From: a virus
Strand: one strand, 5' to 3'
Length of the DNA stretch: 33,468 nt
IMG/VR virus record: IMGVR_UViG_3300046328_000237
Span: 1-33,468 of that record
Position numbers and translations under genes: made by a program. Of this stretch, positions 21,662-30,710 are shown in pieces. Position 1 is the stretch's first letter. Each line of letters starts with the position of its first letter. The notes under the pieces are model-generated. The model was not told where the DNA came from. It did no database searches and saw only the letters and a list, made by a program, of their open reading frames with translations.

Positions 21662-22835
21662 AAATGAAACTCATAAAGATAGTATCGTTACCAGCTTCCT
21701 TATAAGCTTGAAACTCTAACTCATCTGTAAGAGAGCCTTCTTCGTCTCCATTCTTAACTGAAGTAAATACTACCTGAGGAAGCCAGATAGCTCCTACGTT
21801 TTCGTATTCTCCAGCTACAGAAGCAGGGTTAGCAATATGAACGAATAAAGATACAGGAGTAGAGTCGTTAAACTTATCGAATCTATCTACGTTATCAGTC
21901 TCCATATAAGGGTTAATGCTTCCAGTTACGAGAAGCTTAGTCTTACGAGAGCCCACTTTACCAGAAAGCTTACACGCAGATTTAAGCTCAGCGATTGTAT
22001 TAGCGATAGATAAGCTAAACTCGTTATAGTCTAACTCTACACCGTCGATATAAGCGCAAGCGTTCAACGCTACAGGAGGCTGAGGCTCAGCAGAGAAGTC
22101 TGGCTCTAATCCTGATACAGAGTCAATCTTATCTAAAGAAAGGGCCTTCATTGAGAAGCTAATTTCTGGTATCTCTCCAGTAGTCCAGTTACCAATCTCA
22201 GCAGTCTCTACCTTACAGCCAGCAGCTTTCTCGGTAATTACTCCCCCAAGCTCAGCAGAGATAGAAAGAGATGGCTCATCTTCTCCGAAGAAGTAGGTAG
22301 TAACTGGAGCGATAACTACAGCGTTAGGAGGCGTATAAGGAGCTGGGATAGCTAAAGTAATGTTAGCAGCGCCTAAAGAGTTACTTACTGAAGCGATAGG
22401 ACGAATACAATGAGCGCCCGTCTTCTTAATAAGTACTGAGTCTCCAGCTTTGAATTTATTAATATCTGCATCTGCTAAATTAATAACTGTAGTAGAGTGT
22501 CCAGTAGAAGAAGTTACTGCTGAAGCTACGTTACGCTTATCTCCTAGAAGTGATTTAAGAAGAAGGTCTGAGCGTGGAGCTGCGCCTTCAGTAGCGCCTG
22601 CCTTAAACTCTGTAGGTAATGACCCAGAGACTTCAGGTAGACCGTTACGAGGGGCCTTGCTTTCTACGGTAGCAGAAAGGACTTTAGAGTTAACTGTATT
22701 TCTGGAGTAATCAAACCCAGTAAAGTCTTCTAAGACTTCGATAGCTTCTGAAGTAGCTACAGGAGCGATATAAGTACCCTCTGTTACTTCTTCTTTAATG
22801 AAAATAGAGCTTCTGCCCTTGATTACGAAATCCAT
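21660..22835 (-). CDS. Major tail tube protein
   Basis: 391 aa. N-terminal FVIKGRSSIFIKEEVTEGTY and later FDYSRNTVNSKVLSATVESKAPRNG are typical of siphophage tail tube proteins, and the length suits a tube domain plus an extra Ig-like or insertion domain (VNACAYIDGVELDY, LSGKVGSRKTKLLVTGSIN). AAGGAG precedes the ATG at optimal spacing, consistent with high expression, and a terminator follows. It polymerises into the tail tube. Assigned by motif and by place before the chaperones. Confidence 0.8.
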   Translation of the reverse strand: MDFVIKGRSSIFIKEEVTEGTYIAPVATSEAIEVLEDFTGFDYSRNTVNSKVLSATVESKAPRNGLPEVSGSLPTEFKAGATEGAAPRSDLLLKSLLGDKRNVASAVTSSTGHSTTVINLADADINKFKAGDSVLIKKTGAHCIRPIASVSNSLGAANITLAIPAPYTPPNAVVIAPVTTYFFGEDEPSLSISAELGGVITEKAAGCKVETAEIGNWTTGEIPEISFSMKALSLDKIDSVSGLEPDFSAEPQPPVALNACAYIDGVELDYNEFSLSIANTIAELKSACKLSGKVGSRKTKLLVTGSINPYMETDNVDRFDKFNDSTPVSLFVHIANPASVAGEYENVGAIWLPQVVFTSVKNGDEEGSLTDELEFQAYKEAGNDTIFMSFI

Positions 22836-22844
22836 ATTAACTCC

Positions 22845-23285
22845 TTAAGTAGGTACTCTGTATTTAATTGATAACGTAAGCGTTATCGTAATATTATCAT
22901 TTTCTATGAGAGGCTCTGATAAGTCTAGAGGAGCTATATTGATTAGGCTAGCAGAGTCTATATTACCTGCTCGTCTATAAAGCTCTTTATAGATTAACTC
23001 CATATCTCCAGAGATAGCATTAATCTTATCTCTTAAGTCCTTATCCCCAGTAGACTTCTTAGGCATATGCTTCTGTAGAAGTATTACCTCAAAGTTATGG
23101 TCTATAGTAACGTACTTATTAACCCCAGAAGTAGAAGAAGCAGAGCCTACTCTTACACCAAAGTTTTTATCTGCTAGTTTATCGTTAATCTCAATATCAT
23201 AAACGAATGGTAATGGACGATATGAAGGAAGAAGGTTAGCTACCTTATCTTCTACGAGTTTAGTTAATTCGCCTACTGCGCTCAT
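22845..23285 (-). CDS. Tail terminator / tail completion protein candidate
   Basis: 146 aa. Mixed alpha/beta: GELTKLVEDKVANLLPSYRPL at the N-terminus, strands in the middle and TITLTLSIKYRVPT at the end, which suits the small alpha/beta fold of lambda gpU/Z-type proteins. It lies immediately before the tail tube gene, the normal place of the tail terminator. ATGA overlap with the upstream gene. Assigned mainly by synteny. Confidence 0.55.
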   Translation of the reverse strand: MSAVGELTKLVEDKVANLLPSYRPLPFVYDIEINDKLADKNFGVRVGSASSTSGVNKYVTIDHNFEVILLQKHMPKKSTGDKDLRDKINAISGDMELIYKELYRRAGNIDSASLINIAPLDLSEPLIENDNITITLTLSIKYRVPT

Positions 23286-24079
23286 AATCTCCCTACGAGA
23301 GTTACGATAGGGTCATTGGCCTCTGCTTCGTCCTGCTTTCCGTTATCGTTTATATCTACAGAAATAACAGGCCCGATAGACTCTCCAGCCAATGCCATAT
23401 ACTTATTAGCTAGCTGGCTCCAGTTATCGTCGGGGGAGTCTGATAGCCATGTAAATATTTTATTAAGGGTAGAGTACTTAGCAGACTGCCTAACTTCTTC
23501 TAAGTCTAGCAAATCCCATGCGTCTAAAGCTTTAGCAGCAGTACCAGTAATAGAGCTACCGTTAATCTTAACCCCTGAGCGTTTAAGCTCTGTAAGGATA
23601 TCGTTACGAGCTACCTCATGGAAGCGCACGAAAGACTCCTGAGCGTCTGGTAAATGCTCCATGATAGAAGGATATTCTGCCACTAAGTCTAGGTCGTTAG
23701 AGAATAAAAGGTTAACCCCCTTAAGCGCTACAGTCCCAGCAGTAGGAGTAATCTTATACCAGTACAGCTCAGTACTTACTAAGGTGGTCTTGGCTTCGTT
23801 CGTTTGGTTTTTATCCCATTGGATAAATGCAGGACGGGTTAGCCCGAAAGTCTCATCTATCAAACCATAACACTCTAACCAAGTAGAGCCGTTATAATAT
23901 TGTACGGTTAAGCTTCTGCTTCCTGAATATTCAGGGATATTAAAATAGAGATTGTGGATAGGTTTATAGTAACCGATTAGTAGCGACTTAGTACCGTCGA
24001 AGATAACTGAGCATTCTATATACTCGTAGCGACTCTGCTTAACTGATAAGTCTGTACCGTCGTAATTAATCTTTAGCAT
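23282..24079 (-). CDS. Neck/connector candidate with EF-hand-like loop
   Basis: 265 aa, located between the capsid and the tail terminator, the place of head-tail connectors. The N-terminal ~130 residues are beta-rich (YYKPIHNLYFNIPEYSG, LTVQYYNGSTWLECYG), the centre is helical, and residues 242-253 read DINDNGKQDEAE, matching the 12-residue EF-hand loop DxNxNGxxDxxE at all six ligand positions. Only one loop is seen. Calcium binding and a gating or stabilising role are inferred. Family unrecognised. Confidence 0.55.
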   Translation of the reverse strand: MLKINYDGTDLSVKQSRYEYIECSVIFDGTKSLLIGYYKPIHNLYFNIPEYSGSRSLTVQYYNGSTWLECYGLIDETFGLTRPAFIQWDKNQTNEAKTTLVSTELYWYKITPTAGTVALKGVNLLFSNDLDLVAEYPSIMEHLPDAQESFVRFHEVARNDILTELKRSGVKINGSSITGTAAKALDAWDLLDLEEVRQSAKYSTLNKIFTWLSDSPDDNWSQLANKYMALAGESIGPVISVDINDNGKQDEAEANDPIVTLVGRL

Positions 24080-24099
24080 ATAACCCCTAGACGTAAGAA

Positions 24100-24121
24100 G
24101 GGAGCCTATTGCTAGGCCCCC
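24100..24121 (-). terminator. Stem-loop downstream of major capsid gene
   Basis: Arms GGGAGCCTA (24100-24108) and TAGGCCCCC (24113-24121) pair over nine positions with one mismatch and a four-base loop. On the minus strand TTCTT follows, a short U-tract. Either a weak intrinsic terminator or an mRNA 3' stabiliser for capsid message. Confidence 0.5.
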
Positions 24122-24142
24122 TGAGAATCATTTAACTAAAAA

Positions 24143-25000
24143 TTAAACCCCGTCTGAGCATCGAATCATAAGAGCAGACTTACCTACAGAAGCGTTAGCT
24201 TGGCCAATCTGAAGAGACTTAACTCCGTACAGACAGTCCATAGCTTTCTTCTTAGCACCTACTCCATGGTCGATATCGTCCTGCTCTCCGATAGCTGGAG
24301 ACTTCTGGAAGCCGTAAGCAATAGCGCCTTCTTCGGCCATAAAGTAAAAGCCGTCAGCGAGAAGGTTATGCTCAATAACTGGAATACCGTAAACTTTACC
24401 GATAAGACCAGAGGCCAAAACGTCAGACCCGAAAGCATCGACTCTAGTAAACTCGTCGATTTTAAGGAGAGCTGTCATCTGGTCAGCCGCTACGAATAGA
24501 CGAACTTTAGACATATCAGCTTCATTCTTCTTAAGATACTGACGCATTTCGAGTACAAGGTTACGAGTGATAGCTACTGCTGAGCCAGAGCATTCGCCTG
24601 CGTCTGCTACTACAGAAGCTAATACTTTAGCATCGAAGTAACGGCCATGGGCAGAAGCAGCTCTAGATACAGTCTCAAGCTCCCAGTCAAGTGTAGACTG
24701 GATAGCGTCGTTAGGGTCGATAATCCACTTAATGTACGCTGGGATATTAAGAAGAAGTGTGTCTACAGAAGACGTTAGGGCCTGAGCATCTAGCGTACCT
24801 CCTGAGCTTCTTTCAGCAGCAGTAAACGAAGTAAGAGCAGGGAAAGAAATAGATTTAACTCCCTTAACTGCGAACTTAGATACGTCCATAAAATAAGAAG
24901 CGAAGATAGAAGAAGCTTTAAGCTCTTTCTGAGCCATAGCTGCAATAGCAGCCTGCTTAGTAGCAGTAGTCTGCGTATTTCCAATAATTGTGTCGGCCAT
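24143..25000 (-). CDS. Major capsid protein (HK97-like fold)
   Basis: 285 aa. Pattern of a small HK97-fold coat: N-arm (ATKQAAIAAMAQKELKASSIF), E-loop like SISFPALTSFTAAERSSGGTL, spine-helix region NAIQSTLDWELETVSRAASAHGRY approximated at 95-120, and P/A-domain LFVAADQMTALLKIDEF followed by IGKVYGIPVIEHNLL. A strong GGAGGG SD and scaffold directly upstream support it. No protease gene is visible, so maturation may proceed without a cleaved delta domain. Confidence 0.88.
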   Translation of the reverse strand: MADTIIGNTQTTATKQAAIAAMAQKELKASSIFASYFMDVSKFAVKGVKSISFPALTSFTAAERSSGGTLDAQALTSSVDTLLLNIPAYIKWIIDPNDAIQSTLDWELETVSRAASAHGRYFDAKVLASVVADAGECSGSAVAITRNLVLEMRQYLKKNEADMSKVRLFVAADQMTALLKIDEFTRVDAFGSDVLASGLIGKVYGIPVIEHNLLADGFYFMAEEGAIAYGFQKSPAIGEQDDIDHGVGAKKKAMDCLYGVKSLQIGQANASVGKSALMIRCSDGV

Positions 25001-25024
25001 TGTAACCCTCCATGGGTAAGTTTA

Positions 25025-25612
25025 TTATTTAAAAGTCTTACTAATATATTCTTTTAACTCCGAAGCGCTCATGCTCTCCATATCTACCGTACCTGCTGTA
25101 CCAGTATTAGAAGGCTTTCCTGTATTCGCTCCGATAGGCCCTTGTACTTTCCATAGGTACGGGCTTTCTTTTTTAACTTCTTCGATAAAGCGCTTAGCTA
25201 CTTCGTCGTTAAAGTCTAGGTTATCTTCGTCTAACCCTTCCTTTAGAAAGCTCTTAAGTTGTGGTCTATTCATAATCTCGTCGATGTTATGAACGTCTCC
25301 AGCATACTTAGAAATCTTATCCTTAACTGCCTGAGTAACGACTTTCTTTTTCGTCTTACCTAGCTCGTCAAGCGCCTGCCTTGCTTTCTTCTTCTCAGCT
25401 TCTAATTGAGCTGCTAAGTCTCCAGAGTCGGCCAACTTCTTCGCTTCTAAATCTTCCTTCTCTTTCAGGACAGCTTTATACTTATCCTTATAGTCCTGCG
25501 ACTCTTTGAGAAGACGAGCATTAGTAGCTTGTAGTCTTTCTGCGTCTAAATTGTTTTTGGATTTTTCCGCTTCCAGCTCTTCAGCCGTTAGCTCGTGTGA
25601 GCGTTCGCTCAT
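25025..25612 (-). CDS. Scaffolding protein
   Basis: 195 aa. Long coiled coil over residues ~1-95 (SHELTAEELEAEKSK, LLKESQDYKDKYKAVLKEK) with Lys/Glu richness, then a compact helical C-terminus. Acidic/basic coiled coils directly before the capsid gene are the classic phage scaffold. It guides capsid assembly and leaves or is removed before packaging. Confidence 0.85.
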   Translation of the reverse strand: MSERSHELTAEELEAEKSKNNLDAERLQATNARLLKESQDYKDKYKAVLKEKEDLEAKKLADSGDLAAQLEAEKKKARQALDELGKTKKKVVTQAVKDKISKYAGDVHNIDEIMNRPQLKSFLKEGLDEDNLDFNDEVAKRFIEEVKKESPYLWKVQGPIGANTGKPSNTGTAGTVDMESMSASELKEYISKTFK

Positions 25613-25658
25613 AACCTTACTCCTATTTAAATATGCTTAATCGCATACTGTCAAACTT

Positions 25659-26303
25659 TTACTTTATATTCATTTTTACAGTAAGAAATTTCTTAACCCT
25701 ACCCTTCTGTAGACCTATGGCCTTGGTCAGAGCTTCAGTAATCTTATTCTGTATTAGTCTATTAAACTTCTCATTAGGCTTAGTTGGCAATAGTCTACGT
25801 ACAGGAAGTTTACCAGCGCCTTCATTATGCCACTTCCATTTCTCATCTGAGGCAGTAAGCTTGCCAGTCTTAGGGTCGTACTCTAAGGTACTAAGCATTT
25901 CTCCTGTTAAGTGTAGACTAACTGGGGCTATCTTCTTTCCTACACCCATACCCTTCTGGAAGTAATGTATCTTCTCTTTACCTGCTGAGAAGCCAGTGCC
26001 ACCGAAAGCTTTATTCTTTTTAAGTGTAGTAGACTTAGGCGCTTCTATACGTACAGAGCCGCCTCCCTTACTTCCTATAAATCTGGCCTTACCTTGGATA
26101 ACGTCTATGTAATTCTGAGAGTATTTAACGAAACGTGTAGCAGCTCCGAAGACTGGGCTAATGCCTTTCTTGATAGTATCTACAATGAGTTTAGCTATAT
26201 TAATTACGCCTAGCTCTTTCCTAAACTTCTTATTTAAGTCTTTAAATGACTCTTTAAATATCTTCTCTATCTGGGCAGTAGAAAGGTTACTCTTCTTCGC
26301 CAT
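25659..26303 (-). CDS. gp10-like head/tail morphogenesis protein, copy 2
   Basis: 214 aa. Core LHLTGEMLSTLEYD and KWHNEGAGKLPVRRLLPT are the hallmark of the HK97 gp10 / Mu gpG (virion morphogenesis) family. The N-terminal 70 residues are Lys-rich helices and a Gly/Lys loop. Overlaps the upstream paralogue by 17 bases. Gene is more basic than its partner. Family members act in head-tail joining. Confidence 0.65.
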   Translation of the reverse strand: MAKKSNLSTAQIEKIFKESFKDLNKKFRKELGVINIAKLIVDTIKKGISPVFGAATRFVKYSQNYIDVIQGKARFIGSKGGGSVRIEAPKSTTLKKNKAFGGTGFSAGKEKIHYFQKGMGVGKKIAPVSLHLTGEMLSTLEYDPKTGKLTASDEKWKWHNEGAGKLPVRRLLPTKPNEKFNRLIQNKITEALTKAIGLQKGRVKKFLTVKMNIK

Positions 26304-26742
26304 TCATATACTCCTCGATAATACGGTTAACTCCCCGTATAATATCTGCCTTTAGTAACTGGTCTTCGTCTGGGATAAATTGGCGCTTAGGTAGGGTGTC
26401 TCCTACGTTATGGTTATATGCCTTAGGAGTTTGAGTCTCATCGAATATACCTACGACTACAGTATTACCTTCTATGCGATACTCTAGAGCGTTTAGCATA
26501 TCTCCAGCTAGCTCTAGGTTAGGGTTAGTATCTCCCATTTTCTGAGCGTCTGCATAAGCTGTACTTAGCTTCTGGAATGAGCCTACGCCTGCTACAGGGC
26601 TTCTTCCTGAGCCTACGTTATCTAAGATAGACTCCTTAAGGAAGGTACCTATCTCCTCTAGTAATGCATCTGGGTCTGTACTTTTTTCTAGTACGTCTTC
26701 TGGTATCTCAAAGGTAAAGCTAACTTCGTCTAGGCTAATCAT
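26287..26742 (-). CDS. gp10-like head/tail morphogenesis protein, copy 1
   Basis: 151 aa. LELAGDMLNALEYRIEG and AYNHNVGDTLPKRQFIPD match the same two blocks as its downstream neighbour: L-x-L-x-G-E/D-M-L-x-x-L-E-Y and H-N-x-G...LP-x-R-x-x-x-P. Start is in an ATGA overlap with the portal stop. Acidic where the paralogue is basic. The pair probably arose by duplication, possibly specialising for different faces of the neck. Confidence 0.65.
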   Translation of the reverse strand: MISLDEVSFTFEIPEDVLEKSTDPDALLEEIGTFLKESILDNVGSGRSPVAGVGSFQKLSTAYADAQKMGDTNPNLELAGDMLNALEYRIEGNTVVVGIFDETQTPKAYNHNVGDTLPKRQFIPDEDQLLKADIIRGVNRIIEEYMNGEEE

Positions 26743-28424
26743 TTAACCTCTGGCTTAATTACTTCCTTCTTAGGGGGAAAGCCGAAAGCTGGCTTCTCTT
26801 CCTTCTTAGGTATAGAGCCTTCCTTAGGTACCATCTCTTTAGCTTTCTCTTCTGGGATACTAAACGAAGTAACTAGGATAGCTACCCCAGCGTCGTAAGT
26901 TAACTCTCCAGCTCCGACCTTAGCAGATACGTCTACGATAGCAGTTACCTGCGCTCCATTGAATACTTTAGTAGGGTCTGAGAATGCTACTGCGAAGTCT
27001 GCCTTAGTCTGCTGTATCATGGTTAACTTATCTTTAGCTTCGTCCTCTGATAGGTTAGGGTCATACTGCTGGATAAGCTCATGGTCTGCCCATAGTCCTA
27101 GATTTTTCATTAGCTGTAGATTTTCTAACTTCTCTTTATCGCTAATCATAACCTTAGGCTTCTTATAGATAATCTGAAAGCCTTCTAATGGTAATGTATT
27201 CTGGCCCTGAGTCGATAGCTGAGTAGCTACGATACGGTAAACTTCTTGCTCTACCTTCTGGTATAGCTCCTGATTTTCCTCGATAATCTGCTGAGTACTA
27301 GCAGACGATAGAAGTCTATCGAAGCCAGAGCTAAACTCCTGATTAGGATTTACAATCTGATTACCCTCGATACCTTGCTCATCTAGGATACAGCTAAGGT
27401 AAGTAGTAATAGCTTCCTTATGCCCTGCCATGTTAGGAGTAGGAGCGATAAAGCTAATATCTGAAGGCTTATCTTCTGGTCTAGACGACTGAGGTACCTC
27501 TACTGCTGTATACATAGACTGAGAGGCTATGGTTATCTTCTGCTTCTCTGGTCTAGTTACTTTAAGTATTCCTACCTGCATATTAGCAGAGGTAAGGTAA
27601 ACGCTCATAAGAGCATTAAACTCTACAGTCTGGGTAGGTAAAGGGGATACGTTAGGATAATTCTTAGCGCAGTCCATTGGCACGTATACGAATGGAAGTA
27701 TGCCATAAGGGTTAGTGCCATTAGGGTTATTAGGAATAGGCATAAACTGAATATTTAATTTATCTGTACCCTTCTCTCCTTTAACCTTTACCATGATATG
27801 TTGCCTATCAGTCCAGAAGGAATAGAAGCGCTCTCTGCTAGACTCGTCTACGTTACCTGCTTCTGCGATAGTGGCGTTATAATTATCTCCTGAGCCAGAC
27901 GTAATAGAGTCTGCTGGGTAAGAAAGAATAACTACTTTAACTTTACCGTCCTCGTCTTTTACTAGGTCGTACTCATATGGAGCAAGTGAGAAGAATTTAA
28001 AGAATAGCTTAGTTTGGTTAGTAGCATCTGTAAGTCTGTCCATAAAACAGGCAAGAAGACCATGCTTATGCTGATTAAAACTAATGTCTAGCTCTTTCAT
28101 AGCTTGATTAAGAGCGTATTTATCTACTAGCTCCTGATAGATTTTAGTAGCGGCCTCAGCGTTAGCTACCTTTCTGATAGGGGCTTCTTTATATGCTTTA
28201 GCTTTCTTATTAATAATCTTAGATAGGATAGAGTAATCAGTAACCGTATACATGGAATGAGTCTTAGGATACATCTGCTCTATACGTCTTTCTACGTATG
28301 GCTTAAGCTCCCCCGTCCTAATCTGCTCAGAGTCCCAAGCTATTCGCTTACGCTTAAGGTTACTCTCCGACTCTATTTCTTTTAAAGTATTCTGGATAAA
28401 CTCGGGGGTAATTAGATAGTCCAT
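26739..28424 (-). CDS. Portal protein
   Basis: 561 aa. N-terminal YVERRIEQMYPKTHSMYTVT and later KIINKKAKAYKEAPIRKV match the entry of siphophage portals; the middle has FFKFFSLAPYEYDLV and LPFVYVPMDCAKNYPNVSPLP, and the C-terminal third is helical (crown/stem region) with a Lys/Pro-rich tail. It lies directly after TerL. Forms the dodecameric DNA channel and packaging motor dock. Confidence 0.85.
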   Translation of the reverse strand: MDYLITPEFIQNTLKEIESESNLKRKRIAWDSEQIRTGELKPYVERRIEQMYPKTHSMYTVTDYSILSKIINKKAKAYKEAPIRKVANAEAATKIYQELVDKYALNQAMKELDISFNQHKHGLLACFMDRLTDATNQTKLFFKFFSLAPYEYDLVKDEDGKVKVVILSYPADSITSGSGDNYNATIAEAGNVDESSRERFYSFWTDRQHIMVKVKGEKGTDKLNIQFMPIPNNPNGTNPYGILPFVYVPMDCAKNYPNVSPLPTQTVEFNALMSVYLTSANMQVGILKVTRPEKQKITIASQSMYTAVEVPQSSRPEDKPSDISFIAPTPNMAGHKEAITTYLSCILDEQGIEGNQIVNPNQEFSSGFDRLLSSASTQQIIEENQELYQKVEQEVYRIVATQLSTQGQNTLPLEGFQIIYKKPKVMISDKEKLENLQLMKNLGLWADHELIQQYDPNLSEDEAKDKLTMIQQTKADFAVAFSDPTKVFNGAQVTAIVDVSAKVGAGELTYDAGVAILVTSFSIPEEKAKEMVPKEGSIPKKEEKPAFGFPPKKEVIKPEVK

Positions 28425-28465
28425 TATATGTATCTCCTATATTCCACTTTATGTTATTAGTTCAA

Positions 28466-29842
28466 TTACGATATGACCATAGCTTGTATATCCCTAGTTA
28501 TTAGGTCTGCTCTTACGCAGTAATAGCCTAAGGCCGTAGTTATATGCTGCTCTCTTAATGAGTCGTCTTCTATAAGTTTAGCATCTTTCTTTAATTGAGT
28601 TAGGCGTAGCCCCTTGCTTAGGTCTTTAGCATCTTTATAGATAAATAGCCTGCTCTGTCCTGCTACGTTATGGCATATTCCATTAATAAGATTATGCCTA
28701 GCTTTAATAGGCGGATTGGCCTGAGGTACTTCTAGCTCGTATTCTAAGTAAGGCCTATTCTTGGGTCTATAGTTAGATAAGAAATTTTCTATTAAGTCCC
28801 AGTCTGGTCTGTTAGCTCTGGTATCGCTATGTCTGCCTGAGCTATCCCCGAAGAGTCTTATAATGGGAAATCCCATATCTAAGAAGCCGTCGTTAGCTAG
28901 CTCGTCAAACATATCTAAGGTACGCATACCTGCAATAATCCAAGTCTTACCTATATGGAATATACCGTTAATATGCTGGCCAGCTCCTATGCTCATAGGC
29001 TTACCAGACTTACTATTATTAAAATCTATCATTAGGTCTAGTGGGTACTTGTAATCCCAGCTATACGGAATATCCAGATAGTTCCTATCTTCTTCATACT
29101 CGTAGTAGATACGCTCCTGATTAATCTCTACCCATAGCCCTTCTAGAAGTCTCATGGCCTGCTTCTTATCTAGACTCTTCTTTAAGCTCTCTATGTACCA
29201 TGGGGGAAGGAATGGGTTATCGGCTGTCTTACTGTAGAAGACTCTACGAGACTCTGAGATATTCTCCATAAAGTAAGTGTAGGCAGGGTGCGAAGGGCCA
29301 GCAGGGTTAGTAGCGCAGATTAGTAAATTCTCTGCTACCCCTTGCGCTCTCCCTAATCTCGCTCTAATTTCTGTAAGCATATCGACGCTGTCATTCTCTG
29401 TAAGCTCCTCGATAACTGCTAAGCTAAGCTCGTAAGAACGAAACTTAGTATAGTCTCCCTTATCCCAGCTTACACCGTAGATAATAGAGCCGTTAGGTAG
29501 TCGTATAGTAGTGTCTGATTTATTCCAGAAGTTACGAAGGTAAGGGTAATGCTTAAGTAGCATGGCCCATATTGTATTTTTCATATCCTTATGGACTCGA
29601 CGACCGATTAGTACCCCTGCGCCTGCGTGTAAGATTACATGAGTCGCTATGATATGAGCTAACAGTAAGGACTTAGCAGACCCTACAGAGCCGCTTAGTA
29701 GTATTTCTAATGGCCCTAGATTGTAATTATATTCCTGCCTGATAAGGCTAATTACTTCTATCTGATATGGTACTAGGTATGGGTTAAATTCTGATATGGT
29801 AGGTACTGCGCTAGCTACCTGTACGGTAGTTACTTCGCTCAT
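28466..29842 (-). CDS. terL: Terminase large subunit
   Basis: 458 aa. ATPase: Walker A GSVGSAKS (51-58), Walker B LAVIEE (141-146), coupling motif CATNP (176-180). Nuclease: Asp273 in LMIDFNN and Asp333 in LFGDSSGR. The usual third acidic residue near the end (H-x-x-D-A-L-x-Y) is Thr in HITTALGYY, so metal coordination may differ. Pumps DNA into the capsid and cuts it. ATGA overlap with the small gene before it. Confidence 0.92.
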   Translation of the reverse strand: MSEVTTVQVASAVPTISEFNPYLVPYQIEVISLIRQEYNYNLGPLEILLSGSVGSAKSLLLAHIIATHVILHAGAGVLIGRRVHKDMKNTIWAMLLKHYPYLRNFWNKSDTTIRLPNGSIIYGVSWDKGDYTKFRSYELSLAVIEELTENDSVDMLTEIRARLGRAQGVAENLLICATNPAGPSHPAYTYFMENISESRRVFYSKTADNPFLPPWYIESLKKSLDKKQAMRLLEGLWVEINQERIYYEYEEDRNYLDIPYSWDYKYPLDLMIDFNNSKSGKPMSIGAGQHINGIFHIGKTWIIAGMRTLDMFDELANDGFLDMGFPIIRLFGDSSGRHSDTRANRPDWDLIENFLSNYRPKNRPYLEYELEVPQANPPIKARHNLINGICHNVAGQSRLFIYKDAKDLSKGLRLTQLKKDAKLIEDDSLREQHITTALGYYCVRADLITRDIQAMVIS

Positions 29843-30006
29843 TTGTAGATATCGTATTTAATTAAAATTTCGTTTATCTCTTCTAGCTCTTTACTAACCC
29901 TATCGTACTCATTCCTAGATAGTGGGTTAATACACTCTAAAGCGTACTCAGCTATGGAGCATACCTTTTTTAGGTCTATCAATAGGTCGTCGATATCTGC
30001 GCTCAT
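29839..30006 (-). CDS. Small acidic helical protein (55 aa)
   Basis: 55 aa between 30006 and 29839, filling what is otherwise a gap before TerL. ATGA overlaps at both ends. Acidic and helical: MSADIDDLLIDLKKVCS, then a coiled-coil end NEYDRVSKELEEINEILIK. Could be an accessory packaging factor; no family recognised. Confidence 0.6.
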   Translation of the reverse strand: MSADIDDLLIDLKKVCSIAEYALECINPLSRNEYDRVSKELEEINEILIKYDIYK

Positions 30007-30209
30007 TTACCCTCTAGCTCTATTACTCTCTTCTTTAGATATCTATTCTCTTCTTTAAGTCTTTTAATAGTCCCGTTATCTTTACGAGCGATAACCCTAA
30101 GAAGGTTAACTTCATTTACAAGGTCTTTATTATATTCTTCTAATCGGGCCGTAAGCCTTACTAGCATTTCTGTCTTCTCGTTATTACGAGTACCAGCGTC
30201 TCCATTCAT
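30003..30209 (-). CDS. Coiled-coil protein
   Basis: 68 aa from the ATG at 30209, chosen because it overlaps the stop of the 24-aa gene as ATGA; an ATG at 30236 would add nine residues. Nearly all coiled coil: VRLTARLEEYNKDLVNEVN, KRLKEENRYLKKRVIELE. Situated between TerS and TerL. A structural adapter role is possible. Confidence 0.6.
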   Translation of the reverse strand: MNGDAGTRNNEKTEMLVRLTARLEEYNKDLVNEVNLLRVIARKDNGTIKRLKEENRYLKKRVIELEGK

Positions 30210-30280
30210 TCCATTACCCATAGTACGAATAGCCATATAATGCTAGCGCCTACTGCTCCTGTAATGAAGTCGGTACTCAT
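30206..30280 (-). CDS. 24-aa single-span membrane micropeptide
   Basis: 24 codons: MSTDFITGAVGASIIWLF followed by VLWVME. One hydrophobic helix. It begins in an ATGA overlap with the zinc-ribbon gene before it and ends in an ATGA overlap with an in-frame ATG of the next gene. Coupling on both sides argues for real translation. Holin-like size, but function unknown. Confidence 0.5.
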   Translation of the reverse strand: MSTDFITGAVGASIIWLFVLWVME

Positions 30281-30687
30281 AGGCTTTGAGCATAACCAGC
30301 GATATTAAGGAGCTTCTTAAGGCTCGTTACTTGTCGCTGTAGTTCGCTATTCTCTAATCTAAGTCTATCGTACTCTTTAGCTTTATTAACCCATGCTCTG
30401 TTAGATATCTTTTTAGGCTGTACTTCAGCTCTAGGGATATAAACCTTACCGTCTGGAGAGAATGAGTAGTAGCAGTTATTTAAACAGATAACCCTTCTAC
30501 CATTGGCAGACTTACAGAATTTAGTGTTATCGTCGTTACCGCATTCTGGACATTTAAACGCTACATAGAAGGGAGGAGGTACTTCTGCTGGGTTAATAAT
30601 CTCGTAATGGTCTGGTAAAGTCTTAGTAGAGAAAGACGTAATCTTATCTGCTAGCGCCTGAGTAATTCTAATCTTATCGTTACTCAT
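30277..30687 (-). CDS. Zinc-finger coiled-coil protein
   Basis: 136 aa from the ATG at 30687 with GGAG upstream; the upstream ATG at 30729 lies inside the neighbour and lacks SD. CPECGNDDNTKFC and ICLNNC give four Cys in a zinc-ribbon layout (residues ~46-72). The C-terminal ~35 residues form a coiled coil (YDRLRLENSELQRQVTSLKK). No family recognised; may bind DNA in packaging or regulation. Confidence 0.6.
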   Translation of the reverse strand: MSNDKIRITQALADKITSFSTKTLPDHYEIINPAEVPPPFYVAFKCPECGNDDNTKFCKSANGRRVICLNNCYYSFSPDGKVYIPRAEVQPKKISNRAWVNKAKEYDRLRLENSELQRQVTSLKKLLNIAGYAQSL

Positions 30688-30710
30688 TATGAAGCTCCAT
30701 ACATAAAAGG

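Noticed and set aside
22450-22710. Plus-strand frame inside the tail tube gene
   Set aside because: Antisense shadow with no SD.
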